Source: Verrucomicrobiota bacterium (GTDB lineage Bacteria > Verrucomicrobiota > Verrucomicrobiia > Chthoniobacterales > Terrimicrobiaceae). From it: 64,000 nt of DNA. Numbering within the stretch: position 1 is the first letter of the stretch; each line of letters begins with the position of its first letter. Below are positions 16,782 to 26,318 of the stretch, piece after piece. Under the pieces are notes generated by a model. The model saw only the letters and a list, made by a program, of their open reading frames with translations. It was not told the DNA's origin and searched no databases. The stretch covers positions 100,972 through 164,971 of the forward strand of contig JAFKMU010000039.1 in NCBI GenBank assembly GCA_017305195.1, written 5' to 3'. The position numbers and the translations under genes were made by a program.

Positions 16782-18158
16782 ATGATCTCCTCCCCTCTCC
16801 CCAGACTTCCCGACCGCGCAGCCATCCGCCGGATGGCAGTCGTGGCCGCAACCCTGATTTTCGCCCTCCTGTCCACCGACGCCGCCGCTGCCGACCAACC
16901 TATGCGAGTCGTCGGGACAGGAGGGAGAATCGGAACCGGCGCCTACAAGCAGGCTGGCGCGGTCTCCGCCTACTGGCAGCGCACCCCGCACGTGCTGGGC
17001 GGTCCGGTTTCGGAAATCACCATCGGTTTCATGAACTGGCTGCACACGACCTCTCTGGAGGCGCCGAATCCCAGCCCGGTGACGATTGACTATGCCTGGC
17101 TGGAGCGCGGGAGCACCGGCCAGATCGTTCCTCTCACCTTTTCCGGGCAGCGCCAGCTCGTCATGCCCGCCAACGACACGGCCCCGTATCACTTGTCCGA
17201 TCCCGTGCCGTCCTCGGTCTGGCAGGGTGCGCCGCCGTCCCGGGATGAAATCTTCTGGGTTCACGCCAAGGGCGGCATTCCCACCGGCGGCTCGCTGCCG
17301 GTCGGCACTCCGGCCAGCTACAGCGGGGCGCGTTTCCTCGTGTACGATGGGGCGCAGGAGCCTGGAACCAAAGACGCCCTGGGGCCTTTGCCCGCCATCA
17401 TCGACGCCACAGCCCGCCCCTCGGGCCTGCCTCTGCTCTTTCTCGGTCGCTACACGGAGCCCGGCCACCTCTCGGTGATCGGCATCGGCGACAGCATTCT
17501 CTTCGGCATGGGCGATGCCGAAAATCCCGTACCCGTCATCTCGGGATTCGGCTTCTTCAACCGTGCGGCGGTGGATGAAAAGGGCGCCAATGCCATCGCG
17601 ATGCTCAACCTGACACGGTCCGGCGAAACCGCCGCCACCTGGGTGGCAAAGCACGAGCGGCAGGCGAAGCTGCTGCCTTTCGCCAATGTCGTCGTCGAAG
17701 AGTTTGGCACGAACGACATCGGGTCCAACGGCAGCAAATCCAACCCTCAAACTGTCTACGACCGCGTACAGAGCGTCTGGAAAACCGCCCGCGAGGCTGG
17801 CGTGCAAAAAATCGTCCGCACCCGTCTGATGCCGCGAACGTCCTCGGTGGACCGCCAATGGGCCAGTGCCTCCGACCAGACGCCCAACCCGGGATGGGGG
17901 CCGGGCGAGACGCGGGATCAATTCAACGACCTCCTGGCCAAGGCCCTCGCCGAGGGAAAGATCGACGTCCTCGTGGACACGCTTACGCCCGTGGCCGATC
18001 CGGAAAATTTCCACCTCTGGCTCACCGATGGCACCAAGGCGTATGTCACGAGCGACGGCACCCATCCCCGCCCGGCTGGCTACGCCCTGCTCGCGCGGCC
18101 GCTGCGCGAGGCCCTGCTCTCAATCAAAGTCGACGATGCCGCTGCGGTTTCACGCTAA
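16782..18158 (+). CDS. Exported SGNH/GDSL hydrolase (probable carbohydrate esterase)
   Basis: A 458-residue protein from the ATG at 16782; the frame is open further upstream, but that stretch overlaps the divergent control region. A hydrophobic N-terminal segment ending in LLSTDAAAAD is a signal peptide. The N-terminal ~220 residues are a beta-rich domain. The SGNH catalytic domain follows: GIGDSILFG (Ser near 237), EFGTNDIG (Asn near 309) and SDGTHPRPAGY (Asp/His near 424-427). Such enzymes deacylate acetylated polysaccharides in the periplasm or outside. It is first in a three-gene operon with beta-glucuronidase and cellobiose phosphorylase. Confidence 0.85.
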   Translation: MISSPLPRLPDRAAIRRMAVVAATLIFALLSTDAAAADQPMRVVGTGGRIGTGAYKQAGAVSAYWQRTPHVLGGPVSEITIGFMNWLHTTSLEAPNPSPVTIDYAWLERGSTGQIVPLTFSGQRQLVMPANDTAPYHLSDPVPSSVWQGAPPSRDEIFWVHAKGGIPTGGSLPVGTPASYSGARFLVYDGAQEPGTKDALGPLPAIIDATARPSGLPLLFLGRYTEPGHLSVIGIGDSILFGMGDAENPVPVISGFGFFNRAAVDEKGANAIAMLNLTRSGETAATWVAKHERQAKLLPFANVVVEEFGTNDIGSNGSKSNPQTVYDRVQSVWKTAREAGVQKIVRTRLMPRTSSVDRQWASASDQTPNPGWGPGETRDQFNDLLAKALAEGKIDVLVDTLTPVADPENFHLWLTDGTKAYVTSDGTHPRPAGYALLARPLREALLSIKVDDAAAVSR

Positions 18159-18177
18159 TCATTTAACCCACCAACCC

Positions 18178-19968
18178 ATGCTCTATCCCCAAGAAAACGA
18201 AATCCGCGAGGTCAAGGACCTCTCGGGCGTCTGGAACTTCCGCGTCGATCGCCACGCCACCGGCCGCGGCGAAGAGTGGTTCCGTCAGCCGCTCGCCGAC
18301 ACCATGCCCATGCCGGTGCCCGCGAGTTACAACGACCTCACGCAGGACATCACCCTGCGCGACCATATCGGCGACGTGTGGTACGAACGCACCTTCTTCG
18401 TTCCCTCCTCCTGGCGCGGCAAGCGCGTGAGCATCCGCTTTTCCAGCGCCGAGCATGCCGCCGTGGCCTGGGTGAATGGACGCGAGGTCGTCGCGCACAA
18501 AGGCGGCCATCTCCCTTTCGCCGCCGACATTTCCGATGTCGTCGCCTACGGCGCGGAGAATCGCGTCACCGTCGTGGTGAACAACATTCTCACCTGGGAT
18601 ACGCTGCCGCCGGGCTTTATCCGCACCTACGATGACATGAACCACCCTCCGGGATACCGCATCCAGGAGATCCAGTTCGATTTCTTCAACTACTCCGGCC
18701 TCAGCCGCCCGGTGGTATTGACCGCGACCTCGCCAACGCGCATTGAGGACATCACGATCCGCACAGATCGCGAGGGAACCACCGGCATCATCGATTACGC
18801 GGTGACGACCGCAGGGGATTCCGCCCGGATCAGCGTGCGAATTCTTGACGAGCAAGGCCATGAAGTCGCCTCCGCCGCCGAGGCCTCGGGCTCGCTGAAA
18901 ATCGAAAACGTCACGCTCTGGCAGCCGGGCAAAGGGTATCTCTATACCCTGGAGGCAAAGGCGGTCGGCAGCACGGGCGCAGTCGTGGACATCTACCGTG
19001 AGACCTTCGGCGTCCGCACGGTGCGGGTGACCGACACGCAGTTCTTCATCAACGACGAGCCGTTTTATTTCCAAGGCTGCTGCAAGCACGAGGACATGGA
19101 CCTGAAGGGGCGCGGCCTCGACCACGCGCTCAACATCAAGGACTTCAATCTGATGAACTGGATCGGGGCGAACTCCTTCCGCACCTCGCACTATCCCTAC
19201 TCCGAGGAAATCCTCCAGCTCGCGGATCGCGCCGGCATGGTGATCATCGACGAATCCCCCGCCGTGGGCCTGCGCTCGGAGAATCCCGCCGAGCCGACCT
19301 ACAGCGAGGAGCGCATCTCGTCGCGCACCCTCGCCCATCACAAGCAGGTCATGCGCGAGCTCATCACCCGCGACAAGAACCACCCCTGCGTGGTGATGTG
19401 GAGCGTCGGCAACGAACCCATCGTCAATGAGCCCAAGGCGGGCGACTACTGGGGTGAGGTTGTGGCCGAAACCCGCAGGCTCGATCCCACCCGCCCGGTC
19501 ACGCTCGTGATCGGCGACGTGGTAAAGCCGGCCGAGTGTTACCCCTTCCAGCACGTCGACGTGATGTGCATCAACCGCTACCACAGCTGGTACTCCGACC
19601 CAGGCCACCTGGAGCTAATCGAGCTGCAAACCGTCGCGGAACTCACTCCCTGGCACGAGCATTTCAAGAAACCGCTCATCATTAGTGAATATGGCGCGGA
19701 TACCATTGCGGGGTTTCACGCCGACCCGCCCGTCATGTTCAGCGAGGAGTATCAGGTGGCCATGCTGGAGAACTTTCACAAGGGTTTCGACCGGCTCCAT
19801 TTCGTTATCGGAGAGCATGTTTGGAATTTTGCGGACTTCGCGACGAAGCAGGGTGTGAGCCGCGTCATCGGCAACAAGAAAGGCGTCTTCACCCGCCAGC
19901 GCCAGCCCAAGGCTGCAGCTCACGCTCTGCGAAAACGCTGGAACGAACCTCGCAAAAAATTAAGCTGA
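18178..19968 (+). CDS. uidA: Beta-glucuronidase, GH2
   Basis: A 596-residue cytoplasmic enzyme, similar in size to E. coli UidA (603). The sugar-binding, immunoglobulin-like and TIM-barrel domains follow in order. The acid/base Glu in MWSVGNEPIV is residue 413 and the nucleophile in IISEYGADT is residue 504, the same numbers as in the E. coli enzyme. The C-terminus keeps the WNFADFAT and NKKGVFTR.R.PK.AA signatures; the Asn-Lys pair recognises the glucuronate carboxylate. It hydrolyses terminal beta-glucuronic acid. The ATG at 18178, 19 bases after the esterase stop, was chosen because the longer frame lies inside that gene. Together with the esterase and phosphorylase it suggests a glucuronate-containing, acetylated glycan. 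Confidence 0.93.
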   Translation: MLYPQENEIREVKDLSGVWNFRVDRHATGRGEEWFRQPLADTMPMPVPASYNDLTQDITLRDHIGDVWYERTFFVPSSWRGKRVSIRFSSAEHAAVAWVNGREVVAHKGGHLPFAADISDVVAYGAENRVTVVVNNILTWDTLPPGFIRTYDDMNHPPGYRIQEIQFDFFNYSGLSRPVVLTATSPTRIEDITIRTDREGTTGIIDYAVTTAGDSARISVRILDEQGHEVASAAEASGSLKIENVTLWQPGKGYLYTLEAKAVGSTGAVVDIYRETFGVRTVRVTDTQFFINDEPFYFQGCCKHEDMDLKGRGLDHALNIKDFNLMNWIGANSFRTSHYPYSEEILQLADRAGMVIIDESPAVGLRSENPAEPTYSEERISSRTLAHHKQVMRELITRDKNHPCVVMWSVGNEPIVNEPKAGDYWGEVVAETRRLDPTRPVTLVIGDVVKPAECYPFQHVDVMCINRYHSWYSDPGHLELIELQTVAELTPWHEHFKKPLIISEYGADTIAGFHADPPVMFSEEYQVAMLENFHKGFDRLHFVIGEHVWNFADFATKQGVSRVIGNKKGVFTRQRQPKAAAHALRKRWNEPRKKLS

Positions 19969-20001
19969 TTCCCCTCCCCAATCCCCAACCCACCCTCCTC
20001 T

Positions 20002-22446
20002 GTGAATCCTTACGGTTACTTCGACGACGACAACCGGGAATACGTCATTACGCGCCCGGACACCCCGCTCCCCTGGCTGAACTACCTCGGCCAGGACGAC
20101 CTCTTCGGCCTCTGCACAAATACTGGCGGCGGCTACACCTTTTACCGCGACGCCAAGCTGCGCCGCCTCACCCGCTACCGCTACAACGAGATCCCGTACG
20201 ACAACAACGGGCGGTACCTCTACATCAAGGACGGCGACACGATCTGGAATCCGACGTGGAAGCCAACCCGCACGCCGCTCGACCGTTACGAGTGCCGCCA
20301 TGGGCTCGGCTACAGCCGTATCACGGCGGAGAAAAACGGCATTGAGGTTGAGGTGCTCTTTTTCATTCCGAACAACGAGACAGTCGAGCTCTGGAAGACC
20401 ACCGTTCGCAACAAATCGGGACAGGCTCGCGACATCCAGCTCTTCAGCTTCATCGAGTTTTGCCTCTACGAGGCCCAGAACGATGCGACGAACTACCAGC
20501 GCACCTACTCGATCGGCGAGGTCGAGCAGGAGGACGGCGTGATCTATCACAAGACGGAATACCGCGAGCGGCGCAGTCATTACACCATCTTTGGCTGCAC
20601 GCATCCCGTGGCCGGGTTTGACACCTCTCGCGACGCCTTCGTCGGCGTGCACAACGGCCTGCACGATCCCAAGGCGGTGCTGACCGGGAAATCCACCGAC
20701 TCCATCGCGCGCGGCTGGAATCCCATCGGCTCGCACTCCCTCGACCTGCACCTCGCAAGTGGCGAGGAGAAGGTCTTCACCTTCGTCCTGGGGTACGTCG
20801 AGGTGGGCGACGCCGCGAAATTCGACGCGCCGTTTGTCATCAACAAGACCCCCGGCCGCGCCATCATGGAGAAGTACCGCGACGTGAAGAATGTCGACAG
20901 CGCCTTCACCGCCATGACGACCCGCTGGGACGAGCGGCTCGGCGTCTTCCAGGTGCAAAGCCCGAGCCCGGAGCTCAACCGCATGGGCAACGTCTGGAAC
21001 CAGGTCCAGTGCATGACCACCTTCAACCTCAGCCGCTCGGCCTCGCTCTTCGAGACCGGCATCGGCCGGGGCATGGGCTACCGGGATTCCAACCAGGACA
21101 TCCTCGGCTTCGTCCACATGGTGCCCGAGAAAGCCCGCCAGCGGGTGCTCGACATCGCCGCCACGCAGATGTCCAGCGGCCTGTGCTTTCACCAGTACCA
21201 GCCGCTGACCAAGAAGGGCAACGCCGACATCGGCGGCGGATTCATGGACGACCACCTCTGGCTCGTCCTCTCCACCTGCGCGTACATCAAGGAAACCGGG
21301 GACACGTCCATACTTAGCGAAGACATCGGCTACGCCGACCAGCCCGACAATGCAAAGTCCGGCACGCTGCTCGACCATCTCGAGCTTTCCATCCGCTACT
21401 GCCTGGAGAATGTCGGCCCGCACGGTCTCCCGCTCATCGGTCATGCCGACTGGAACGACTGCCTGAACCTCAACTGCTTCTCGACCGAGCCGAACGAATC
21501 CTTCCAGCTCGCCGGGCATGGAACCGACGACAAGGTGGCGGAATCCGTCATGATCGCGGGGCTGTTTCTCAACGCCTCCGACCTGATGGCCGGTCTCTAC
21601 GACCACCTCGGCAAGGCGGAGGATGCCGCGCGCATTCGGGCCGGATACGACACGATCCGCTCCGCCGTCGATCAGCATGGCTGGGACGGCAAGTGGTTCG
21701 TCCGCGCCTACGACGCCTACGGCAAGCCGGTCGGCTCCGCCGTCAACGAGGAGGGCCGCATTTACATCGAGAGCCAGGGATGGTGCATCCTCGGCGGAGT
21801 CGGCATCGAGGACGGCCGCGCCCGCACCGCGCTCGATAGCGTGCACGAGCATCTCTTCTTCGAGCATGGCTGCGTGCTGCAACAGCCCGCGTACAGCGAG
21901 TATCACGTCGAACTGGGCGAGGTCTCCAGCTATCCGCCGGGCTACAAAGAGAATGCCGGCGTGTTCTGCCACAATAACCCGTGGATTCAGTTTGCCCTGA
22001 TGAAGCTGGGCGACGGCGACCGCGCGTTTCAGTACTACCTCTCGATCTGCCCGGCGGCGAAGGAGGATATCATCGATACCTACCGAGCCGAGCCCTACGT
22101 CTACAGCCAGATGATCGCGGGCAAAGACGCAGCTAATCCCGGCGAGGCCAAGAACGCGTGGCTCACCGGCTGCGCGGCGTGGACGTTCCTTACCGTCAGC
22201 CAGGGCTTCTGCGGCATCCAGCCGGATTACACCGGACTGCGCCTCGATCCGTGCATTCCTTCCGACTGGCCGGAGTTCAAAGTCACCCGCAAGTTCCGCG
22301 GCGCGACCTACGACATCACGGTGAAAAATCCCTCCCCCAAATCGAAGGGAATTACTTCGCTCGTGGTCGATGGCCAGACCATCCCGGGCAACATCATCCC
22401 GACAGCCCCGGCAGGCCGGACCGTGAAGGTCGAGGCCGTGCTCTAG
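20002..22446 (+). CDS. Cellobiose phosphorylase, GH94
   Basis: An 814-residue cytoplasmic enzyme of the usual family length. It starts YGYFDDDNREYVITRPDTPL.PW.NYLG, the cellobiose phosphorylase N-terminus. It keeps GMGYRDSNQDILG, the catalytic GHADWNDC (Asp at 483/486) and GIQPDYTGLRLDPCIP. The reaction is cellobiose + phosphate to glucose 1-phosphate + glucose, which saves one ATP equivalent. The start is GTG at 20002, 33 bases after the glucuronidase stop. A strong hairpin follows the gene, so the operon ends here. With the GH130 gene the region encodes two separate phosphorolytic routes. Other beta-1,4 disaccharides cannot be excluded. Confidence 0.92.
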   Translation: MNPYGYFDDDNREYVITRPDTPLPWLNYLGQDDLFGLCTNTGGGYTFYRDAKLRRLTRYRYNEIPYDNNGRYLYIKDGDTIWNPTWKPTRTPLDRYECRHGLGYSRITAEKNGIEVEVLFFIPNNETVELWKTTVRNKSGQARDIQLFSFIEFCLYEAQNDATNYQRTYSIGEVEQEDGVIYHKTEYRERRSHYTIFGCTHPVAGFDTSRDAFVGVHNGLHDPKAVLTGKSTDSIARGWNPIGSHSLDLHLASGEEKVFTFVLGYVEVGDAAKFDAPFVINKTPGRAIMEKYRDVKNVDSAFTAMTTRWDERLGVFQVQSPSPELNRMGNVWNQVQCMTTFNLSRSASLFETGIGRGMGYRDSNQDILGFVHMVPEKARQRVLDIAATQMSSGLCFHQYQPLTKKGNADIGGGFMDDHLWLVLSTCAYIKETGDTSILSEDIGYADQPDNAKSGTLLDHLELSIRYCLENVGPHGLPLIGHADWNDCLNLNCFSTEPNESFQLAGHGTDDKVAESVMIAGLFLNASDLMAGLYDHLGKAEDAARIRAGYDTIRSAVDQHGWDGKWFVRAYDAYGKPVGSAVNEEGRIYIESQGWCILGGVGIEDGRARTALDSVHEHLFFEHGCVLQQPAYSEYHVELGEVSSYPPGYKENAGVFCHNNPWIQFALMKLGDGDRAFQYYLSICPAAKEDIIDTYRAEPYVYSQMIAGKDAANPGEAKNAWLTGCAAWTFLTVSQGFCGIQPDYTGLRLDPCIPSDWPEFKVTRKFRGATYDITVKNPSPKSKGITSLVVDGQTIPGNIIPTAPAGRTVKVEAVL

Positions 22447-22463
22447 GCTAAGCGAACACTTGC

Positions 22464-22503
22464 GGAACCGGTCGCGCGCCCGCTCATGCGCGCGGCCGGT
22501 TCC
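22464..22503 (+). terminator. Strong hairpin terminator after GH94 gene
   Basis: GGAACCGGTCGCGCG pairs with CGCGCGGCCGGTTCC (one T-G wobble) around a ten-base loop. The hairpin is followed by TTGTGTTTTC. It separates the sugar operon from the SPFH genes. Confidence 0.85.
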
Positions 22504-22569
22504 TTGTGTTTTCAATTCGGCTCTTGCCTCGCATGGGACGTTTCCCGATAACGGGCAAAACCTCCCGCC

Positions 22570-23547
22570 GTGACCAGCATCGAGATCTTCTTCGGGTTAC
22601 TCTTCGGATTAACGGCCTATCTTGTCTTTCGCTCGCTTGCCCTCGGTTTCTATACCGTCGCGCCCAACGAGCGTGCGGTCATCACCAGCTTTGGGCGGGC
22701 GCAGAGGCTGAAGGGAAACACGCTCGACACGCCGCTGGCGGATGATTTGTCCGAGACGGACCGCGAACGCTACATCTTCCCGCAGATCCAGGTGATTCCG
22801 CCCGGAGGCCCGTATTTTCGCTGGCCCTGGCAGAAGGTTCACAAGGTCAACATCGCCATCGCGACCGCCAGCATTGCTTATGATCCCGAGACGCCCGATG
22901 CCAACCAGGGCGGCATGGTTCTCGAGGCCGTCACGCAGGATCAACTCAACATCGGCGTGACCGGCCAGATCCGCTTCAGCATCTGCGAGGCAAACCTCTA
23001 CGCCTTCCTCTTCGGCGTAAAGAACCCGATCGCCCACGTGATGGGCTACTTCGTCTCCGTGCTGCGCGAGCGCATCGCCACCTTCCGCGCCCCGGCCGAC
23101 GAGGGCGCGACCGACCAGCACCTCGAGGGCATCTCGATCAATGACCTGCGCAAAAATCTGAACCTGCTCAACGAGCAAATGGATGCGCATTGCCGCAGCT
23201 CCGCCGCGCGCTATGGCATCGTCCTCGATGCGTCGCTCATCACCGGCATCGATCCGCCGCTGCAGATCGACGGAGCTCTCGCCGCAATCAATACCGCGCA
23301 TAATGAAGTCTCCTCCGAGATCAGTGTCGCCCAGGCCCTGGCCGACCAGCGTATCGAGGAAAGCCGTCGCGCCGTGGAGATCCAGACGATGAATGCGGAG
23401 GCCGAGGTCGAGCCGCTCAACTGGCTGGCCGAGCAGCTCCGCCAGCTCAAGCAAAGCGGCCCCGACGCCATCCCCGGTTACCTGAGAAACGTACGGCTCG
23501 ATCTCTACAAGCGCGCCCGCCGCATCATCGTGGAGGCAAAGTCATGA
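22570..23547 (+). CDS. SPFH/Band 7 membrane protein (first of a pair)
   Basis: A 325-residue protein with an N-terminal membrane helix (FFGLLFGLTAYLVFRSLALG), then the SPFH entry motif YTVAPNERAVITSFGRA. The Band 7 domain continues to about 215 and is followed by a charged helical region (~235-300: EISVAQALADQRIEESRRAV). It begins with GTG. This is the stomatin/flotillin/HflK superfamily, which forms large ring assemblies on membranes and often modulates proteases or membrane domains. Its stop overlaps the start of a second SPFH gene, as in hflK-hflC. No protease gene lies nearby. Confidence 0.85.
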   Translation: MTSIEIFFGLLFGLTAYLVFRSLALGFYTVAPNERAVITSFGRAQRLKGNTLDTPLADDLSETDRERYIFPQIQVIPPGGPYFRWPWQKVHKVNIAIATASIAYDPETPDANQGGMVLEAVTQDQLNIGVTGQIRFSICEANLYAFLFGVKNPIAHVMGYFVSVLRERIATFRAPADEGATDQHLEGISINDLRKNLNLLNEQMDAHCRSSAARYGIVLDASLITGIDPPLQIDGALAAINTAHNEVSSEISVAQALADQRIEESRRAVEIQTMNAEAEVEPLNWLAEQLRQLKQSGPDAIPGYLRNVRLDLYKRARRIIVEAKS

Positions 23548-24470
23548 TCTTCCTCGCTGTCGCCTTCGTCACGTTCATCGTCTGCCTCATCGGGGTGCCT
23601 GTCCTGATGGCCCTGGCGGAGTTTTTCTGCCTCTTTGCCATCGTGCAGGAGCGGGAGTCTCAGGTCTTCCTGCTCTTCGGTCGTGTGGTCGGCGTCCTCT
23701 CCGATCCGGGACTGCATTTCCTGCCCATCAAGATCGGCCCGCAAAGCCTGCTCATCCGCTTCTTCGGCGGCGTGCGCAAGGTCGACATGCGCATCGACCA
23801 GGAGTACCTCCGCAGCCAGCCGGTCAACTCCGAGGAGGGTACGCCCATGGGCATCGGCGTGTGGTACGAGATGGCCGTCTCCGACCCGGTGGAGTACCTC
23901 TTTCGCAATACGGACCCGCGAGGGTCTCTCCGCGCCAATGTCCGCAATGCCGCCGTGCGCTGCCTGAGCAACATGCCTCTCCAGAGCCTGCTCGAGGATC
24001 GCCACTCGATGAGCCACCGTGTACGCGACGAGGTCTCGCCCAAGTCCATCGCCTGGGGCTACCAGCTCGGCTCGGTCTATATCCGCAAGGTCCACTTCCG
24101 AGACCAGCAGATGATCCAGCAGATCGAGCAAAAGGTGGTCAACCGCCTCCGGCAGGTCACCTCGGCCATCCGGCAGCAGGGAGCCAACCAGGTCGCCATC
24201 ATCCGCAGCGGGGCCGAGCGCACCGCCGCCAAGGAATTTGCCCACGCCGCCGCCGTGCGTCCCTACCTCGTGGGCAAGGCCATCCAGGAAATCGCCGCCG
24301 ACCGGGAGATCCTCGATGCCGTATTTGAGATTCTCGAGACAGAAAAGATGCTTCATGGCGATGTGGCACTCACCGTGATCCCTCCGGACAAGGACGGGCT
24401 GCTCAAACGCCTGCTCGCCGCGGAGGAACCCGCTCAGGGTCAACCTCCTCCGTTGCAATCGCCCGCGTAA
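23544..24470 (+). CDS. SPFH/Band 7 membrane protein (second of a pair)
   Basis: A 308-residue paralogue with a long N-terminal hydrophobic stretch (residues 1-30) and SPFH features: ERESQVFLLFGRVVGVLSDPGLHFLP, then RVDQEYL-like and WGYQLGSVYIRKVHF segments. A helical region (QMIQQIEQKVVNRLRQV) and a Gln/Pro-rich tail follow. The ATGA overlap with the preceding gene argues for an equimolar hetero-oligomer, by analogy with HflK/HflC. The sequences differ enough from HflKC that I would not name them so. Confidence 0.85.
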   Translation: MIFLAVAFVTFIVCLIGVPVLMALAEFFCLFAIVQERESQVFLLFGRVVGVLSDPGLHFLPIKIGPQSLLIRFFGGVRKVDMRIDQEYLRSQPVNSEEGTPMGIGVWYEMAVSDPVEYLFRNTDPRGSLRANVRNAAVRCLSNMPLQSLLEDRHSMSHRVRDEVSPKSIAWGYQLGSVYIRKVHFRDQQMIQQIEQKVVNRLRQVTSAIRQQGANQVAIIRSGAERTAAKEFAHAAAVRPYLVGKAIQEIAADREILDAVFEILETEKMLHGDVALTVIPPDKDGLLKRLLAAEEPAQGQPPPLQSPA

Positions 24471-24528
24471 TTGAAGAAGAAAAAATCACCCATGATGGCC
24501 GGGTATCGGGCGCCTGTTCCGGGCTTGT

Positions 24529-24543
24529 ATTAGATTTACTAAT
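24529..24543. promoter_or_regulatory. ATTAG-N5-CTAAT palindrome upstream of malic enzyme
   Basis: ATTAGATTTACTAAT is a 15-base inverted repeat 36 bases before the malic enzyme ATG. Near-identical elements precede sdhC (28594-28608) and the pilus operon (38103-38117). It may be an operator or part of a promoter class. Confidence 0.5.
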
Positions 24544-24579
24544 TTACAGCAACACGACAAGGACATAAACTTACGTTTC

Positions 24580-26247
24580 ATGTCCGCTGCTGCTTCGTTC
24601 TCTTCCCAAGACTCACACCTTCCGCACGGTGTGGAGCTTCTTCGACACCCGCTTTTGAATAAAGCCACCGCCTTCAGCGAAGAAGAGCGGGATCAGCTTG
24701 GCTTGCGCGGACTCCTCCCGCCCCGGGTGGTCAACCTGGAGTTGCAGGTCGATCGCGTGCTCGCCCAGCTCCGCTGCAAGTCGAACGACCTTGAGAAGTA
24801 CATCTTCCTCTCCGCCCTCCAGCAGCGCAACGAGACCCTCTTTTACAAACTGCTGATCGACCATCTCGAGGAGACGATGCCCATCATCTACACGCCGACC
24901 GTCGGCCAGGCCTGTCTGGAATACGGCAGCATCCTGCGCCATCCGCGCGGCTTGTGGATCACCAGCAATGATCGCGGGCGCATCGCCTCGGTCCTTCGCA
25001 ACTGGCCGCAAACCAACGTCCGCGTGATCGTCGTCACCGACGGCGAGCGCATCCTCGGCCTCGGCGACCTCGGCGCGTACGGCATGGGAATTCCAGTCGG
25101 CAAGCTCGCCCTCTACTCCGCCTGCGCCGGAGTGCATCCCTCCGAGTGCCTGCCCATCACGATCGATGTCGGCACGGAGAATCCCCGCTTCCTCGAGGAC
25201 CCGTTCTACATTGGCCTGCCGCAAAAGCGTGTACGCGGTGAAGCGTACGAGGCGTTGATGGATGAATTCATCGCTGCAACGCAGGAGGTGTTCCCAGGTT
25301 GTCTGGTGCAGTTCGAGGATTTTGCGAACCACAATGCCTTCACCCTGCTGGAGAAATGGCGCGACCGCATCTGCTGCTTCAATGACGACATCCAGGGAAC
25401 CGCCGCCGTCGCCCTGGCGGGCCTGATCGCCGCAACCAAGGAAACCCGCAAGCCTCTGGCCGACCAGACCGTCCTGTTCCTCGGAGCGGGAGAGGCGGGC
25501 ACCGGCATCGCGGGATTGTTTGTCCGAGCCCTGGTCGAGGAAGGAATGCCCGAGGCCGAGGCGCGGAAACGCTGCTGGTTTGTGGATTCCAAGGGCCTGC
25601 TGGTGGCGGGACGCGACGCCAAGCTCCCCTCGCACAAAGCTCCCTATGCGCACGAAGCCCCGCAGGCCGCCACTCTGGCCGAAGCCGTCGAGCGCATCCG
25701 CCCGACCGCGCTCATCGGAGTCGCCGGGATCGGCCCCGCCTTCACGGCGGAGATCCTCCAGCGCATGGGCGAGTACAATCACCGCCCGATCATTTTTGCC
25801 CTGTCGAACCCGACCTCCAAGGCGGAGTGCACCCCGTCCCAGGCCTACGAGGCCACCGGGGGCCGCGCCATCTACGCCAGCGGCAGCCCGTTTGCCCCGG
25901 TGGAGCTCGGCGGCCGCACCTTCCGACCGGGACAGGGCAACAATGTCTATATCTTCCCCGGCGTCGGTCTCGGCGTTCTGGCTGCCAACACACCGACGGT
26001 GACCGACACGATGTTCCTCGCCGCCGCGCGCGCCCTCGCTGCCGAAACAACGCCGGAGGATCTCGCCCAAGGCTGCGTCTATCCGCAACTCACCCGGATC
26101 CGCGAGGTTTCGCAAAAAGTCGCCATGGCAACAGCAAACGAAGCCGTCCATCTCGGACTGGCGAGAAACGACCTCGGAGCCAACCCTGAAGCAGCGATCG
26201 CCTCACTGATGTTTCAGCCCTCCTATCCCAATCTGGTAACGGAGTAG
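24580..26247 (+). CDS. maeA: NAD-dependent malic enzyme
   Basis: A 555-residue enzyme, the length of E. coli MaeA/SfcA (565). It oxidatively decarboxylates malate to pyruvate with a divalent metal. Visible signatures are IYTPTVGQACLEYG (catalytic Tyr), RGLWIT, GLGDLGAYGMGIPVGKLALY (catalytic Lys), QFEDFANHNA (metal ligands), CFNDDIQGTAAV, the NAD-binding LGAGEAGTGIA and LSNPTSKAE. It would sit at the junction of TCA cycle and glycolysis. It stands alone, with an upstream palindrome shared with the sdh operon, which suggests common regulation of malate/succinate metabolism. NAD rather than NADP preference is inferred from the family branch. Confidence 0.93.
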   Translation: MSAAASFSSQDSHLPHGVELLRHPLLNKATAFSEEERDQLGLRGLLPPRVVNLELQVDRVLAQLRCKSNDLEKYIFLSALQQRNETLFYKLLIDHLEETMPIIYTPTVGQACLEYGSILRHPRGLWITSNDRGRIASVLRNWPQTNVRVIVVTDGERILGLGDLGAYGMGIPVGKLALYSACAGVHPSECLPITIDVGTENPRFLEDPFYIGLPQKRVRGEAYEALMDEFIAATQEVFPGCLVQFEDFANHNAFTLLEKWRDRICCFNDDIQGTAAVALAGLIAATKETRKPLADQTVLFLGAGEAGTGIAGLFVRALVEEGMPEAEARKRCWFVDSKGLLVAGRDAKLPSHKAPYAHEAPQAATLAEAVERIRPTALIGVAGIGPAFTAEILQRMGEYNHRPIIFALSNPTSKAECTPSQAYEATGGRAIYASGSPFAPVELGGRTFRPGQGNNVYIFPGVGLGVLAANTPTVTDTMFLAAARALAAETTPEDLAQGCVYPQLTRIREVSQKVAMATANEAVHLGLARNDLGANPEAAIASLMFQPSYPNLVTE

Positions 26248-26318
26248 CCGATTTTCGTATCATATTCTGCCGGGAAGCTTTGCGGCCCGGCGCGGAACCC
26301 GCTATCGTGCCGGTCTCC

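Noticed and set aside
19960..22515. 851-codon open frame on the minus strand opposite the GH94 gene
   Set aside because: It mirrors the plus-strand gene in GC-rich sequence; the protein is a low-complexity Val/Ala/Gly/Asp/Arg mix without motifs, while the plus strand encodes a recognisable phosphorylase.
24613..26151. 512-codon open frame opposite malic enzyme
   Set aside because: Same shadow effect; the plus-strand protein has all malic enzyme motifs.
26269..26291. GCCGGG...CCCGGC hairpin after malic enzyme as a terminator
   Set aside because: Short stem with no T-run; kept out for lack of support, though it could aid Rho-dependent ending.
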